Shown: positions 44,829 to 54,440, counted from the first letter of the stretch. The stretch is DNA of 64,000 nt from Cyanomargarita calcarea GSE-NOS-MK-12-04C (GCA_019359595.1 JAHHGZ010000038.1:25663-89662); one strand, 5' to 3'. The notes: generated by a model from the letters alone, not told the origin. Numbers and translations: made by a program.

Positions 44829-45451
44829 AGATTTTTTTATAGGAATTTATTAAATACGGTTGGTAATATATTTTTGTATAAAATTAAACAATACTGAGAA
44901 ATAAATTTTTATATATGCTTTATATATTAACCCAATCGGTTGGGTTTTGTCAAAAAAATTAAAAAACCTTTGCCAATCAAAGGCACAAAGCTACTCTATT
45001 TCTCTTGAAAGCTGTTGTAATCAAGCTTCCAAATCCGCAACAGAGGAAAAATCTAGCAATGCTTCACCTCCAACCATAGGAAGCCGCCATCCCTTGCAAA
45101 CCAATTACTAGAGGTGTTTCTTGTGTCGGTCGATGCTGTGGGAGAAATACTGCAACCGGAAAACCACTGAGACATTCATCAACATCATCGACACCAGTAA
45201 AGGGAAAAGGCTCATCAAACCAATAGCGATACGGCTTTAGCCGTTGCCAAGGGCATCGCCTGTTACACCTTCAAAAGCGATCGGATCGGAACCGTAGATG
45301 GGCATGGTACATAAGTGATACTGATTTTTTCTCTATTATTGTCAGTATTGCAAATCGAGACTCCCCCTTGTCCCCCTTGTCCCTTTGTTTTTTCAACTTC
45401 TGTATACACGGTAGGCTTGCGGGGAGGGGGTAGGGGGTGGGGTTAGTGGAT
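44829..45451. other. gene-poor region with a degraded coding fragment
   Basis: About 620 bp. The right part holds a broken minus-strand coding stretch (separate entry) and a copy of the ACAAGGGGGACAAGG purine repeat (reverse orientation, 45367-45381). The left part is AT-rich without features. Confidence 0.6.
45064..45309 (-). pseudogene. remnant of an unidentified protein
   Basis: On the minus strand a frame closed by stops at both ends encodes RLKPYRYWFDEPFPFTGVDD, then VDECLSGFPVAVFLPQHRPT and LVIGLQGMAASYGWR, with no start codon. In another frame just upstream, MPIYGSDPIAFEGVTGDALG ends at the point where this one begins. Together they look like one gene broken by a frameshift and cut short at its 3' end. 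The GLQGMAASYGW segment suggests an alpha/beta hydrolase-type N-terminal region, but this is only a guess. Confidence 0.45.
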
Positions 45452-48391
45452 TTACTTCGTCTCCATCCAATTATCCCCGGCACGCACATCCACAATCAAA
45501 GGCACACTCAACTGCACTGCATCTTCCATCACAGACTTGATTTGTGGTTGCAATTCTTCCCACTCCTTATGGGGAACTTCAAAGACTAATTCATCATGCA
45601 CTTGCAGTAATAATCTTGCTTGATATTTCGGCAAAATTTCATGCATTTTTATCATCGCAATTTTGATAATATCAGCACTAGAACCTTGAATTGGTGCATT
45701 AGCTGCAGCACGCAATAAGCCTGCATCGTAAGGGCCTATATTTTTTAATTTGCTCAGATCGATATCATCTGGATTGTTGCCTTTAAATCTGCGTAAATTG
45801 TCGCTCGTAAAGTCAACATAACGTCTTCGACCGAGAATAGTTTCGACAAAACCTTGAGCGATCGCTTGTTTTTTTACACTTTCTAAATATTCAAAAACTT
45901 TCGGATATCGAGAGTTAAATCGTTTAATAAATTCGTTTGCATTGCCTTTATCTACACCAGTTGAACGGGAAAATCTCAAAGAACCCATTCCATAAATCAC
46001 GCCAAAATTGATAATTTTAGCTATTCGTCGCTCATCTGATGTCACATCTTCTTTTTCAAACACCAATCGCGCTGTTACACTGTGAATATCCTCATTATTT
46101 TTGTAAGCTTCAACTAATACTGGTTCTTGGCTTAAATGAGCTAAAATTCTTAACTCAATTTGTGAGTAGTCGGCCGCTACCATTAACCAGCCAGATTCTG
46201 GTAAAAATGCTTGGCGAATTTTGCGACTAAAAGCTGTTCTAATGGGGATATTTTGCAAATTAGGGTTGGAAGAAGATAACCTACCAGTTGATGTCGCTGT
46301 TTGATTAAAATCTGTATGCACCCGGTGGGTATCTGGACGCACCAACAGAGGTAGTGCATCCACATAAGTAGACTTTAATTTAGATAAAGTTCGATATTCA
46401 ATAATCGCATCTACAATACCTGTTTCATCATCTTCCCCTAGTCTTTCCAGCGTGGCTGCGTCGGTAGAATAACCTGTTTGAATTTTTCGGGAATGCTTCT
46501 TATTTAACCCCAGTTTGTCAAACAATATCTGACTCAATTGTTTGGGAGAACCCAAGTTAAATTTTTCTCCAGCTAACTCATGAACTTGCTCTTCAAACTT
46601 CGCTAAATCGATTTCTAACTGCTGGGAAAGTTCTTGAAGATAAGCTGTATTGATACTGACCCCAGTGTATTCCATCTCCGCTAAAACTGGTTCTAGCGGT
46701 TGTTCTACTTCTAACAATAGTTTATGTAAAGTGGGAATTTTTTCCAGTTCCTCACGCAATTTTGGCACTAATTGGAATGTAGAATAAACATCCATGCCGC
46801 AGTAATCTGCGACAGCCGGAATATTTATATCAGCGATGGTTTTACCCTTTGGAACCAACTCAACATAACTTTTGCCACTGAAACCCAAATATTTTTGAGA
46901 CAAATCAGTTAAATTATGGGTTGAATCTGGATTCAAAATATAACTAGCCAACATGGAATCAAAAACGACCCCCGCTAACTTGATTCCTTGGCAACGTAAT
47001 ACTAAGCGGTCAAATTTGGCATTCTGTAAAGCTTTGGGATAATCATCACTTTCCAAAATTGGACGTAGTGCTTCTAGGGCAATTTTTTTATTTAAATTTG
47101 GCCCTTCTTTATGACCGAGGGGAACATAAGCCATTTCATCTAATTCAGTTCCCCAACAGCAACCAATTCCGACTAACTCAGCATCCCGTGGTTCTAAGTC
47201 GGTGGTTTCAGTGTCCCAGGCAACGGGTGTTTCAGAATTGGTAAATTTTTGGAGTCGCTTTACCAACTCACTTAATTTTGCTTCTGTATCGATAATATGT
47301 GGTCGAATTGGGGAACTTTGTTGAATAGCAAAAGCTGCGGTATCTTCAGCAGTGAAAAACCACAAATCATCATCTTCCTGAGTTCTGAGTGGTTTATCTG
47401 TTGTTACTTCAATCTTTTCCTCAATCCCACCAAAACGTTGCTGGAGGTTGTTGATTTTGCCTAAATAAGATTTAAATTCTAATTTTTCTAAAATTGGTGC
47501 CAGTACGCTAGTATCAAAACCTTTGAGAAGGCAATTATCTAATTCAACTTCTAGAGGAACATCTTGAATTATAGTTGCCAAATATTTAGAGTGTTCTGCG
47601 TCTGTTTTTCCCGCTTCTAGTTTCTTCTGAGTTGCGCCTTTTATTTCATCTAATGAAGCATAAATATTTTCCAGAGTGCCATAAGTACTCAACAACTGTA
47701 CTGCTGTTTTTTCTCCAATACCCTTGACACCGGGAATATTATCTGATTTATCTCCACAAAGTGCTTTGAAATCAATAATTTGTGATGGTTCGACACCTAA
47801 TTTCTCTTTCACTTGTTCTGGAGAAAATTCGGTGATCCCATTTACATTCGCGGAACGTTTCAGAGCATCGGGAGTAAAATAGAGAACACTGATTTCTTTT
47901 TCTGGATCGATGAGTTGAAATAAATCGCGATCGCCTGTGAGAATCTTGACTTTATAGCCTTTTTGTGTTCCTCGTTTTGCTAAAGTACCTAAAATATCAT
48001 CGGCTTCATAACCGGGAGCCGTTAAAACAGGCAGATTAAAGGCTTCAAGCAACTCGTGGAGATTTTTCAAGTCTGGGATAAAGTCTTCTGGTGTTCCTGG
48101 TCGATCGGCTTTATAAGTATCGTCAGCTTCATGACGGAAGGTTGGCAAGCCCAAATCAAAGGCAACTGCCATCGCTTGCGGTTGTTGGGTTGCCATTACC
48201 TCCAACAGGGACTTAAGAAACCCAAAACATACACTGGTGGGAATACCCGTCTTTGTTCGCAATCCGCCATCTCTTCCTTTAGCAAAGGCGAAGTATGAGC
48301 GAAATGCTAGGGAGTGCCCATCTACCAGGATTAATGTCGGGCTTGGGGTTGAGGAATCGTTCGTCAACTGGTTTACTGAATTTTGAGACAT
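45452..48391 (-). CDS. polA: DNA polymerase I
   Basis: A 979-residue family A polymerase used in repair and primer removal. It has the N-terminal 5'-3' exonuclease (LILVDGHSLAFRSYFAFAKG, HH2 region GVKGIGEKTAVQLL), a 3'-5' exonuclease domain with the acidic motif WDTETTDLEP retained, and the polymerase domain with motif A (DYSQIELRILAHLS), motif B (RRIAKIINFGVIYGMG) and motif C (QVHDELVFEV). Length is slightly above that of E. coli Pol I, as usual in cyanobacteria. Confidence 0.97.
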   Translation of the reverse strand: MSQNSVNQLTNDSSTPSPTLILVDGHSLAFRSYFAFAKGRDGGLRTKTGIPTSVCFGFLKSLLEVMATQQPQAMAVAFDLGLPTFRHEADDTYKADRPGTPEDFIPDLKNLHELLEAFNLPVLTAPGYEADDILGTLAKRGTQKGYKVKILTGDRDLFQLIDPEKEISVLYFTPDALKRSANVNGITEFSPEQVKEKLGVEPSQIIDFKALCGDKSDNIPGVKGIGEKTAVQLLSTYGTLENIYASLDEIKGATQKKLEAGKTDAEHSKYLATIIQDVPLEVELDNCLLKGFDTSVLAPILEKLEFKSYLGKINNLQQRFGGIEEKIEVTTDKPLRTQEDDDLWFFTAEDTAAFAIQQSSPIRPHIIDTEAKLSELVKRLQKFTNSETPVAWDTETTDLEPRDAELVGIGCCWGTELDEMAYVPLGHKEGPNLNKKIALEALRPILESDDYPKALQNAKFDRLVLRCQGIKLAGVVFDSMLASYILNPDSTHNLTDLSQKYLGFSGKSYVELVPKGKTIADINIPAVADYCGMDVYSTFQLVPKLREELEKIPTLHKLLLEVEQPLEPVLAEMEYTGVSINTAYLQELSQQLEIDLAKFEEQVHELAGEKFNLGSPKQLSQILFDKLGLNKKHSRKIQTGYSTDAATLERLGEDDETGIVDAIIEYRTLSKLKSTYVDALPLLVRPDTHRVHTDFNQTATSTGRLSSSNPNLQNIPIRTAFSRKIRQAFLPESGWLMVAADYSQIELRILAHLSQEPVLVEAYKNNEDIHSVTARLVFEKEDVTSDERRIAKIINFGVIYGMGSLRFSRSTGVDKGNANEFIKRFNSRYPKVFEYLESVKKQAIAQGFVETILGRRRYVDFTSDNLRRFKGNNPDDIDLSKLKNIGPYDAGLLRAAANAPIQGSSADIIKIAMIKMHEILPKYQARLLLQVHDELVFEVPHKEWEELQPQIKSVMEDAVQLSVPLIVDVRAGDNWMETK

Positions 48392-48570
48392 AAACCTATT
48401 TTAACCAGTTGCTTCCACTACAGAACAAGAAAAAGGTAAGGAGTAAGGGGAAGAATTAATTCTTTACCCTTCAGCCTTACCATAAATGATTTTTTGCCTT
48501 TTCTCTTCTGCCTTTACCCTGAATGTCCTTAAGCTGCTTCCCCATTACGTGAGTTGTAAAATTAGTGTAA

Positions 48571-48777
48571 TTATGGTTTGATTTCGCTTCTGCGACGACG
48601 ACGCAGCATCATACCAGCACCAGTCACACCCAATAAGGCGATCGCTGTTGACGGTTCTGGTACACTAGATGTCTTCGAGTTGCCTTTACCAAAGTCTACA
48701 ACGAAGACAGTATCGTTATAATCTTTGTCACCACCCATCCACAAATCTTCAAATCCCATCAACAGGTAACCTTAAAT
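48571..48777 (-). pseudogene. 3' remnant of a PEP-CTERM protein with DUF4114-like end
   Basis: The frame encodes GYLLMGFEDLWMGGDKDYND, the end of a DUF4114-like domain, followed by the PEP-CTERM sorting signal (VPEPSTAIALLGVTGAGMMLRRRRR). A stop codon lies directly before it, and no signal peptide or upstream domain is found, although complete proteins of this type are several hundred residues long. It is therefore a C-terminal fragment, unless the rest lies elsewhere. Confidence 0.65.
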
Positions 48778-49139
48778 AAATTTGTGTCTATAGTTACAAG
48801 CTTTTTTCGCTAAGTCTTTATACTCTTTTGGTTTTGGGTATCCAAAGTTGGCAATTTTTGGCAGCAATGTGACATCTGCCTTGTTTAAACGGCAATATTA
48901 CTGAATATTCAAAAAAAAATTCTCTCGTAGCACCAAACCTATATGCGTATTTTTATTTACATAGAGATATAATAAGCACTTTTAATCCGAGTAGAGTAAA
49001 AAATACAAGTATTAAATAAAGTAATATTTTTTGGGAAATTCTTAAGTAGGCTGCTTGCCTTGGACAGTCAATCAAATTTGCTGCCTACTAGAGCCTGTTA
49101 ATCTCTAACTGGGGGTTTCAATATATCTATAAGTAATTT
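48778..49139. other. gene-free region
   Basis: About 360 bp of AT-rich sequence. I looked for the missing 5' part of the PEP-CTERM gene on the minus strand and saw nothing convincing. The promoter of the HAD gene should lie at the right end. Confidence 0.5.
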
Positions 49140-49970
49140 ATGCACCAAGCATCTGCCACAGAAATCAAGCTACTGGTTGTAGACATTGACGGAACGATCG
49201 CTGGGGAATCTAACACCATCAGCGAATCTGTAAAACAAGCTCTAGCACAAGCACAAGCAAAAGGTATCCAAGTTGCAGTGGCCACCGGTCGGATGTATCG
49301 TTCAGCTTTGCCCTTCCACCAAGAAATTGGCTCTACCTTACCACTGGTAGCCTATCAAGGAGCCTGGATTCAAGACCCAGCAACTGCAAAAATTCACCGT
49401 CATTTAACTGTTCCTGAAGACCTTACCCACAAGCTATTAGACTATTTTGAACAACCGGAATTGCTCAAGCTCCTATCTGTTCACTTTTATATCAATGACC
49501 AGCTTTACGTGCGGGAGTTAACCACAGAGACTGTAACTTATGCCCAACGTTCTGGTGTTACCCCCATTGCTGTAGGTGACTTGCGCTCAATTTCAGCCTC
49601 ACCAACAAAAGTTCTGGCTTTGTGTGACGACACAGATGTTATTGACAATTTACTGGGAAATTTGCGTCGGCAGTACACTCCAGCCGAACTATATCTAACA
49701 AAATCTGTTGCTACCTTCTTTGAGGCTACTCATCCTGCTGTTAACAAAGGAACTGCGGTGCGTTATCTCACAAAAGAAATCCTGGGACTTCAACCAGGTA
49801 ACGTCATGACTATTGGTGATAACTTCAATGATGTAGAAATGTTACAGTACGCTGGCATCGGCGTTGCAATGGGAAATGCACCTTCAGAAGTCAAGGCGAT
49901 CGCAAGTTGGGTGGCTCCTGATGTCGAAAAAAACGGAGTAGCAGTAGCAGTCGAAAAATTCCTGCTATAG
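49140..49970 (+). CDS. Cof-type HAD-IIB hydrolase
   Basis: A 276-residue sugar-phosphatase-like hydrolase of the haloacid dehalogenase superfamily. Motif I is VVDIDGTI (nucleophile Asp16), motif II is in AVATGRMY, and motif III/IV is in MTIGDNFNDVEMLQYAGIGVAMGNA. The type IIB cap lies between. Substrates in this group are sugar phosphates or flavin-type phosphates; not predictable here. Confidence 0.9.
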   Translation: MHQASATEIKLLVVDIDGTIAGESNTISESVKQALAQAQAKGIQVAVATGRMYRSALPFHQEIGSTLPLVAYQGAWIQDPATAKIHRHLTVPEDLTHKLLDYFEQPELLKLLSVHFYINDQLYVRELTTETVTYAQRSGVTPIAVGDLRSISASPTKVLALCDDTDVIDNLLGNLRRQYTPAELYLTKSVATFFEATHPAVNKGTAVRYLTKEILGLQPGNVMTIGDNFNDVEMLQYAGIGVAMGNAPSEVKAIASWVAPDVEKNGVAVAVEKFLL

Positions 49971-50084
49971 CGATACATCTCCGGTTCTCGGAGCGCGATA
50001 CGGATGCAACGCCGTAGACATAAGGGCATTGCATTTAACTAATCTAATGACAAATCCGAAACATATCCTCTAGAAAATCAGAAA

Positions 50085-50175
50085 GGACACCGACGACTGG
50101 CCGTGTTTCGTCTCGGTGCCCTTGCTGGTTCGCTCCTCACACACTAGTTAATATATCCTAAGGGTTCCAACCAGT
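50085..50175 (+). ncRNA. candidate structured RNA or 3' end downstream of HAD gene
   Basis: A GC-rich imperfect hairpin (CACCGACGA / TCGTCTCGGTG, about 50087-50117) is followed by CTGGTT (50125) pairing with AACCAG (50169) around a loop that contains GCTCCTCACAC. That core differs by one base from ACTCCTCACAC, the conserved motif of cyanobacterial Yfr1 RNA. The usual Yfr1 terminator stem is missing, and the locus is not the usual one, so this is only a candidate. Confidence 0.25.
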
Positions 50176-50226
50176 CAACATCTGTTACAAAAGTATTTAT
50201 TTTTCTCAGTAATAGACATTGTTTGC

Positions 50227-51120
50227 CTAAATTTCAATGGGAGCAGAAATGCCTAATTTTTCTTCTAAAATTAACCTTAACACAGACTCAGTTGCCATGA
50301 CCAATCCCACTCTGGCTTCAGCTAGCTTTGGTTCTTGAGTTTTAACCTCGCCCCAAATGCGGCAGTTACACCAAAATGCTTCAAAAGCCATTGTCAAATC
50401 AAGTGCTGCTTTTTCCCAATGAAGCGAACTACTAGAGCGAGGGTATATCAAGTCATCAACAACTTGTACTAATTCGCCAATCAAGTAACGTTCAGCTTGG
50501 TGGTTGAGGCGAATTCGATCGATATTGAGCCAAGGTATGGTTGGAGATAAACTAGTATCTGTACCTACTTGGTGAATTTTAATTAATCCCTCTAGCTTTG
50601 CCAACCGCATTAGGCTACAGCAGCGTGCATGAGCATATTGAACGGTAAACAGGGAAGGGGGGCAGGGGGGAAGAGGGGCAGGGGGGAAATTAAGATTCTG
50701 TTTTTCCCCATCCCCCCCTCTCCCCATCCCCCCCTCTCCCCATCCCTCTGAAAAGGAGACAAGGTTTTCCAACCAAGCAGCTAAAATCAAGTCTGTCAAT
50801 TCCAAATGAATCCAACCAGGTGAAACGATTTGGACTTTGAAATTTTCGCCACAAGTCGCCAATAAATTAGAAGCAATAGGGCTGGCAATCTCCATTGCTG
50901 GAAAACCAAGAAACTTAGAGCGTTGTAGTGCCACTCCCGAAATATATAAAATTTTCTGAACATCTCTACTTTTATATAGAGAAATATCTATGAATGAACG
51001 ACTTTGCGTTTCAGTAACATTAACGTCAGTATCTACCGCTGCTATCAAATGGCTGTATACTAACTGTTTAAGTGCTGTGTATTTACTAACTCGTTGTGTT
51101 TTCTCCACGCATTTACGCAA
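50227..51120 (-). CDS. DALR anticodon-binding domain protein
   Basis: A 297-residue protein resembling the C-terminal DALR domain of arginyl-tRNA synthetase (YAHARCCSLMRLAKLEG, HQAERYLIGELVQVVDDLI, LDLTMAFEAFWCNCRIWGE, VGLVMATESVLRLILEEKLGI), with an N-terminal region of its own and no catalytic core. Cyanobacteria carry such a stand-alone paralogue with unknown role, perhaps in tRNA binding. Between residues 125 and 160 lies a Gly- then Pro-rich stretch (EGWGEGGMGRGGDGE, PPAPLPPCPPS) coded by simple G/A repeats, probably an in-frame insertion. Confidence 0.78.
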   Translation of the reverse strand: MRKCVEKTQRVSKYTALKQLVYSHLIAAVDTDVNVTETQSRSFIDISLYKSRDVQKILYISGVALQRSKFLGFPAMEIASPIASNLLATCGENFKVQIVSPGWIHLELTDLILAAWLENLVSFSEGWGEGGMGRGGDGEKQNLNFPPAPLPPCPPSLFTVQYAHARCCSLMRLAKLEGLIKIHQVGTDTSLSPTIPWLNIDRIRLNHQAERYLIGELVQVVDDLIYPRSSSSLHWEKAALDLTMAFEAFWCNCRIWGEVKTQEPKLAEARVGLVMATESVLRLILEEKLGISAPIEI

Positions 51121-51381
51121 CTAGGGCGCAGACTAGCTATAAGGATTCGTATTCCGTCATCTACCTTTAGATATAACTTTCATCTGTATAAAGAAAAATG
51201 AGAATTATGCAAAATTTAATGAATAATCGATGAACACACTAGTAAATTTGAATACCATCATTGTACAGTAAGAAGTATAACAAAAGTGTAGAGAGCAAAA
51301 AGCCTTCTACCCTTTGCATGGCTGGCGCTATTAGGCGTTTAGCCTAAACCGCCAACAAGAAGACACTCCTTGCACCTTTTT

Positions 51382-52140
51382 ATGACGTCTTTGTCTTCAG
51401 CCGAACGCTCTTTGTTACCTATGCAATCTCCATCCTCATTCTCAGAGGCATCACGCCCTTTCTTAACTTGGCAACGAATTCTTGACTGGGCTCAAGAACA
51501 CTACCGCTGTCGTACCTTTAGCAAAGATGAGCGCATTCCAGCTAGACCTGGTTTACTGTACTTGGTTCAAAGAGGTGCGATCCGCATGGTGGGTACCGCT
51601 CAGGTGAGTGCCACTGCCAGTCAGTTAACATCCCGACGAATCAACAGAACCCCTGAAGAAGCTTTCTTGGGTTTTGTGGGAGCGGGACAACCGTTTGAAA
51701 TTGTTGCCCAATCACCATTCACTCTGCAGGCTTACGCCCACGTTGACCAAACTGCAGTGCTATGGATGTACTGGCATGACTTGGATAACTGGCCGCATTT
51801 CCGCCGCGAAGTAATGGATGCCTTTAGGTACCAGCACCAACGCAAGCTGTTGTGGCTCAGTGCCTTAGGACAACGCCGGACAATTGACCGACTCTTAGGA
51901 TTCCTGACATTGTTGATCGAGGAATATGGCGAGCCGGCAATGAGCGACACCGATCCAGATGTGATTCGCGGTTACTGTCTGCCCTTCCCCCTCACCCATG
52001 CCCAAATTGGTAGTGCGATCGGTTCGACTCGCGTTACTGTCACCCGTTTGATGGGCAAGTTGCGTCAACGGGGTTTAATCCTAACTCAAGGGGACAATCT
52101 AATTTGCTTGCCTGCAGACTCGATTAATCGAGTTAACTAA
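51382..52140 (+). CDS. Crp/Fnr family transcription regulator
   Basis: A 252-residue regulator with an N-terminal beta-roll (ARPGLLYLVQRGAIRMVGTA, FLGFVGAGQPFEIV) and a C-terminal winged helix (LTHAQIGSAIGSTRVTVTRLMGKLRQRGLI). The recognition helix GSTRVTVTR is shared with NtcA. The beta-roll lacks the Arg-Ser-Ala cassette, so cAMP binding is unlikely. I chose the ATG at 51382; a TTG four codons earlier is possible. Target genes are unknown. Confidence 0.87.
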   Translation: MTSLSSAERSLLPMQSPSSFSEASRPFLTWQRILDWAQEHYRCRTFSKDERIPARPGLLYLVQRGAIRMVGTAQVSATASQLTSRRINRTPEEAFLGFVGAGQPFEIVAQSPFTLQAYAHVDQTAVLWMYWHDLDNWPHFRREVMDAFRYQHQRKLLWLSALGQRRTIDRLLGFLTLLIEEYGEPAMSDTDPDVIRGYCLPFPLTHAQIGSAIGSTRVTVTRLMGKLRQRGLILTQGDNLICLPADSINRVN

Positions 52141-52230
52141 AAGCGAGTTCCCAATCGCCTTCACGGATGGACCGTTCGAATAAGGGCCGAGGCAGCCTCG
52201 CTCGTACAGTCCTCCGGATTGAGTCTTCTG

Positions 52231-53301
52231 TCAGCGAATTCTGACAAATCCAGATTGGGTTATCAGTTCCTGTCCCTGCTGACTCAGCAAAAAATTGGCG
52301 TAAGCAAGACCCGCTTGCCGCTCGGTTTGACCATTTGTCTGTTTGACCACCACAAACAGATTGCGAGTAATCGGGTACTTCCCTGACTGGAAAGCCTCAA
52401 TGTTCAACTTGTTTCGTTTACCAGGACATTGATTCGGGAGGACTAATGGTTCTTGGTAGGGAGCAACGTATTGTCCTTGCGTGCGCCCCAACGGCAAGGG
52501 AAGAATTGAACATTGAGGAACGACCTCTGGGGCAGAAGCGTAATATATACTGCCGGGGTTCCCAGCGACTTTTTGTAGCGCTTGGGTAGTAGTGGAAACA
52601 AATTCTACACCAGTTCCGAAAGCTTGACCACCCAAGATGTCTTGGACAAATAATTCCACAGTGCCGCCATCATTGATGCGGCGTGAATAAGCTTTGACCG
52701 GAATATTGCGGCCACCAAGTTGTCTCCAATTTGTGATTTTTCCGATGTAAATTGAGCGTAATTGCTCTAATGTCAGTCCCGGAATATTAATATCAGGGTT
52801 AACAGCTACTGCTAACCCATCAATCGCTACAGCAATTTGTTCTAGTTTTAATCCACGCTCTTGAGCGCGTTTTAATTCAGAGTCGAGAATTGGACGAGAA
52901 GACTGAGCAAATATCAGCTGACCGTCAATTAAGGACTGGATGCCAGTAGCAGACCCTGGTGAGCCTGTAGAAGGTTCTACATATTGCAGGCGAAATTCTG
53001 GGCGTGCTTGTTGAATGGTTGAGTCTACTGCCAGTCGAATTGGTGCCCAGGAAGTACTCCCTCCGTATCTAAACAATCCTGTGGGAACATTTTGCACATC
53101 TGTAAAGTTTTTGTCGCTACTTTCTTGTGATGTTTGAGATGTCTTGGTGTTAATTGGATTGGGATTATTAGACTGAGAGCCGAAGAATTTATAAATGTCA
53201 AAACCGGAGTTTTTGGTGAACCACCACAAACCGCCAGCTATTAATCCAACTGTAACCAGTAGCGATAAAACAAGAATTGGTATTTCGTTTTTTTGTGACA
53301 T
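52231..53301 (-). CDS. PstS-like substrate-binding protein, copy 1
   Basis: A 356-residue periplasmic binding protein of the phosphate-binding (PBP-like 2) family. It begins with a single membrane anchor (ILVLSLLVTVGLIAGGLWWF) instead of a cleavable signal. The binding fold follows (FRYGGSTSWAPIRLAVDSTI, GSATGIQSLIDGQLIFAQSSRP, VAVNPDINIPGLTLEQLRSIY, AYSRRINDGGTVELF). No permease or ATPase genes lie near. It is closely related to the next gene upstream, so the pair arose by tandem duplication. Ligand could be phosphate or another anion. Confidence 0.87.
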   Translation of the reverse strand: MSQKNEIPILVLSLLVTVGLIAGGLWWFTKNSGFDIYKFFGSQSNNPNPINTKTSQTSQESSDKNFTDVQNVPTGLFRYGGSTSWAPIRLAVDSTIQQARPEFRLQYVEPSTGSPGSATGIQSLIDGQLIFAQSSRPILDSELKRAQERGLKLEQIAVAIDGLAVAVNPDINIPGLTLEQLRSIYIGKITNWRQLGGRNIPVKAYSRRINDGGTVELFVQDILGGQAFGTGVEFVSTTTQALQKVAGNPGSIYYASAPEVVPQCSILPLPLGRTQGQYVAPYQEPLVLPNQCPGKRNKLNIEAFQSGKYPITRNLFVVVKQTNGQTERQAGLAYANFLLSQQGQELITQSGFVRIR

Positions 53302-53405
53302 AAATAATTGTTAGTTGTTGATTGTTAAACGCCATGTGTCCCAAGTCGGGAAACCCGCCCACGCCAATGGCTCTGTGTTAACTGTCAACCATCAACCCAT
53401 ATCTA

Positions 53406-54440
53406 TTAACGAATTCTGACAAATCCAGTTTTAGCAATTAATTCTTGACCTTGGTCAGTTAACAGCAAATTGGCGTAAGCTTCGCCGGCTTTTTGATCGC
53501 TTTGATTATTTTCTTTAACAATTACAAATAACCGTCTAGTGATTGGGTATTTACCACTCTGAAATGCCTCGCCGTTTAGCTGGTTGCGCTTTTGCGGACA
53601 CTCGGAAAGTGGGATAAAGGGAGAAAGATATGGTGCAACCAGTTCATCAGGTTTTCGCCCTAGAGGCAAAGACTTAACGCTACATTGTCCAACGACTTCG
53701 GGAGCGGAAGCGTAGTAAATACTGCCGGGATTTTTCGCAACTTCTCGCAAAGCTTCTGTTGTTGTAGGAATGAATTGAATGTTACTGCCAAACTTTTCCT
53801 TTTCTAAAACGTTCTCAACAAAGAATTCAATCGTGCCTCCATCTTCGATACGGCGAGAATAAGGCGCGATCGCCAAATCTGGACCATTTAATTGTTTCCA
53901 GTTGTTTAGCTTGCCAGTATAAATATCTTTAAGTTGGGCGAGAGTTAAACCAGAAATATTTAGATTCGGGTTGACTGCGATCGCTACACCATCAATTGCC
54001 ACCGGAATTTCTTTGAGTTTGAAGCCTAACTGTTCTGCCTGCTGCTGTTCCTCTGGTTTGAGCGATCGCGAGGATTGAGAAAAAGCTAGTTGGCTATTCA
54101 AGAGCATTTTGATCCCAGTCCCAGAACCAGGGGCACCGGTGGTGGGGTCGGTATAACGCAGGCGAAATTGCGGCTGGGCAGTTTCAATAACTTTGTCAAC
54201 TTCTTTGCGGATGGGTGCCCAAGTGGTGCTGCCTCCATAGGTAAATAAACCAGGGGGAACGTTTTGTACAGTCGCAAATGTGCCCCCAGTTGACTGTCCA
54301 ACTTGCTGTGTGGTTCCTGGGATTGTTGGAACACCAGAGTTTTTTGTGAACCACCAAAATATCGCTCCTGCTAAACCTGCTGTAATTATTAGGGTTAGAA
54401 GTAAAACCGCAGTTTCATTAGTTTTATGCTGTTGCGACAT
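53406..54440 (-). CDS. PstS-like substrate-binding protein, copy 2
   Basis: A 344-residue paralogue of copy 1 with the same plan: an N-terminal anchor (LLLTLIITAGLAGAIFWWF), a short linker, and a PstS-like domain (GLFTYGGSTTWAPIRKEVDK, GSGTGIKMLLNSQLAFSQSSR, YSRRIEDGGTIEFFVENVL) ending in TGFVRIR as in copy 1. It lies downstream of the kinase gene on the same strand, with a dispersed repeat element between. The pair with a kinase suggests sensing and not bulk uptake (inference). Confidence 0.87.
   Translation of the reverse strand: MSQQHKTNETAVLLLTLIITAGLAGAIFWWFTKNSGVPTIPGTTQQVGQSTGGTFATVQNVPPGLFTYGGSTTWAPIRKEVDKVIETAQPQFRLRYTDPTTGAPGSGTGIKMLLNSQLAFSQSSRSLKPEEQQQAEQLGFKLKEIPVAIDGVAIAVNPNLNISGLTLAQLKDIYTGKLNNWKQLNGPDLAIAPYSRRIEDGGTIEFFVENVLEKEKFGSNIQFIPTTTEALREVAKNPGSIYYASAPEVVGQCSVKSLPLGRKPDELVAPYLSPFIPLSECPQKRNQLNGEAFQSGKYPITRRLFVIVKENNQSDQKAGEAYANLLLTDQGQELIAKTGFVRIR

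Noticed and set aside
50085..50175. Calling the locus Yfr1
   Set aside because: The core motif has one mismatch, the terminator stem is absent, and Yfr1 usually lies elsewhere (near guaB and trxA).
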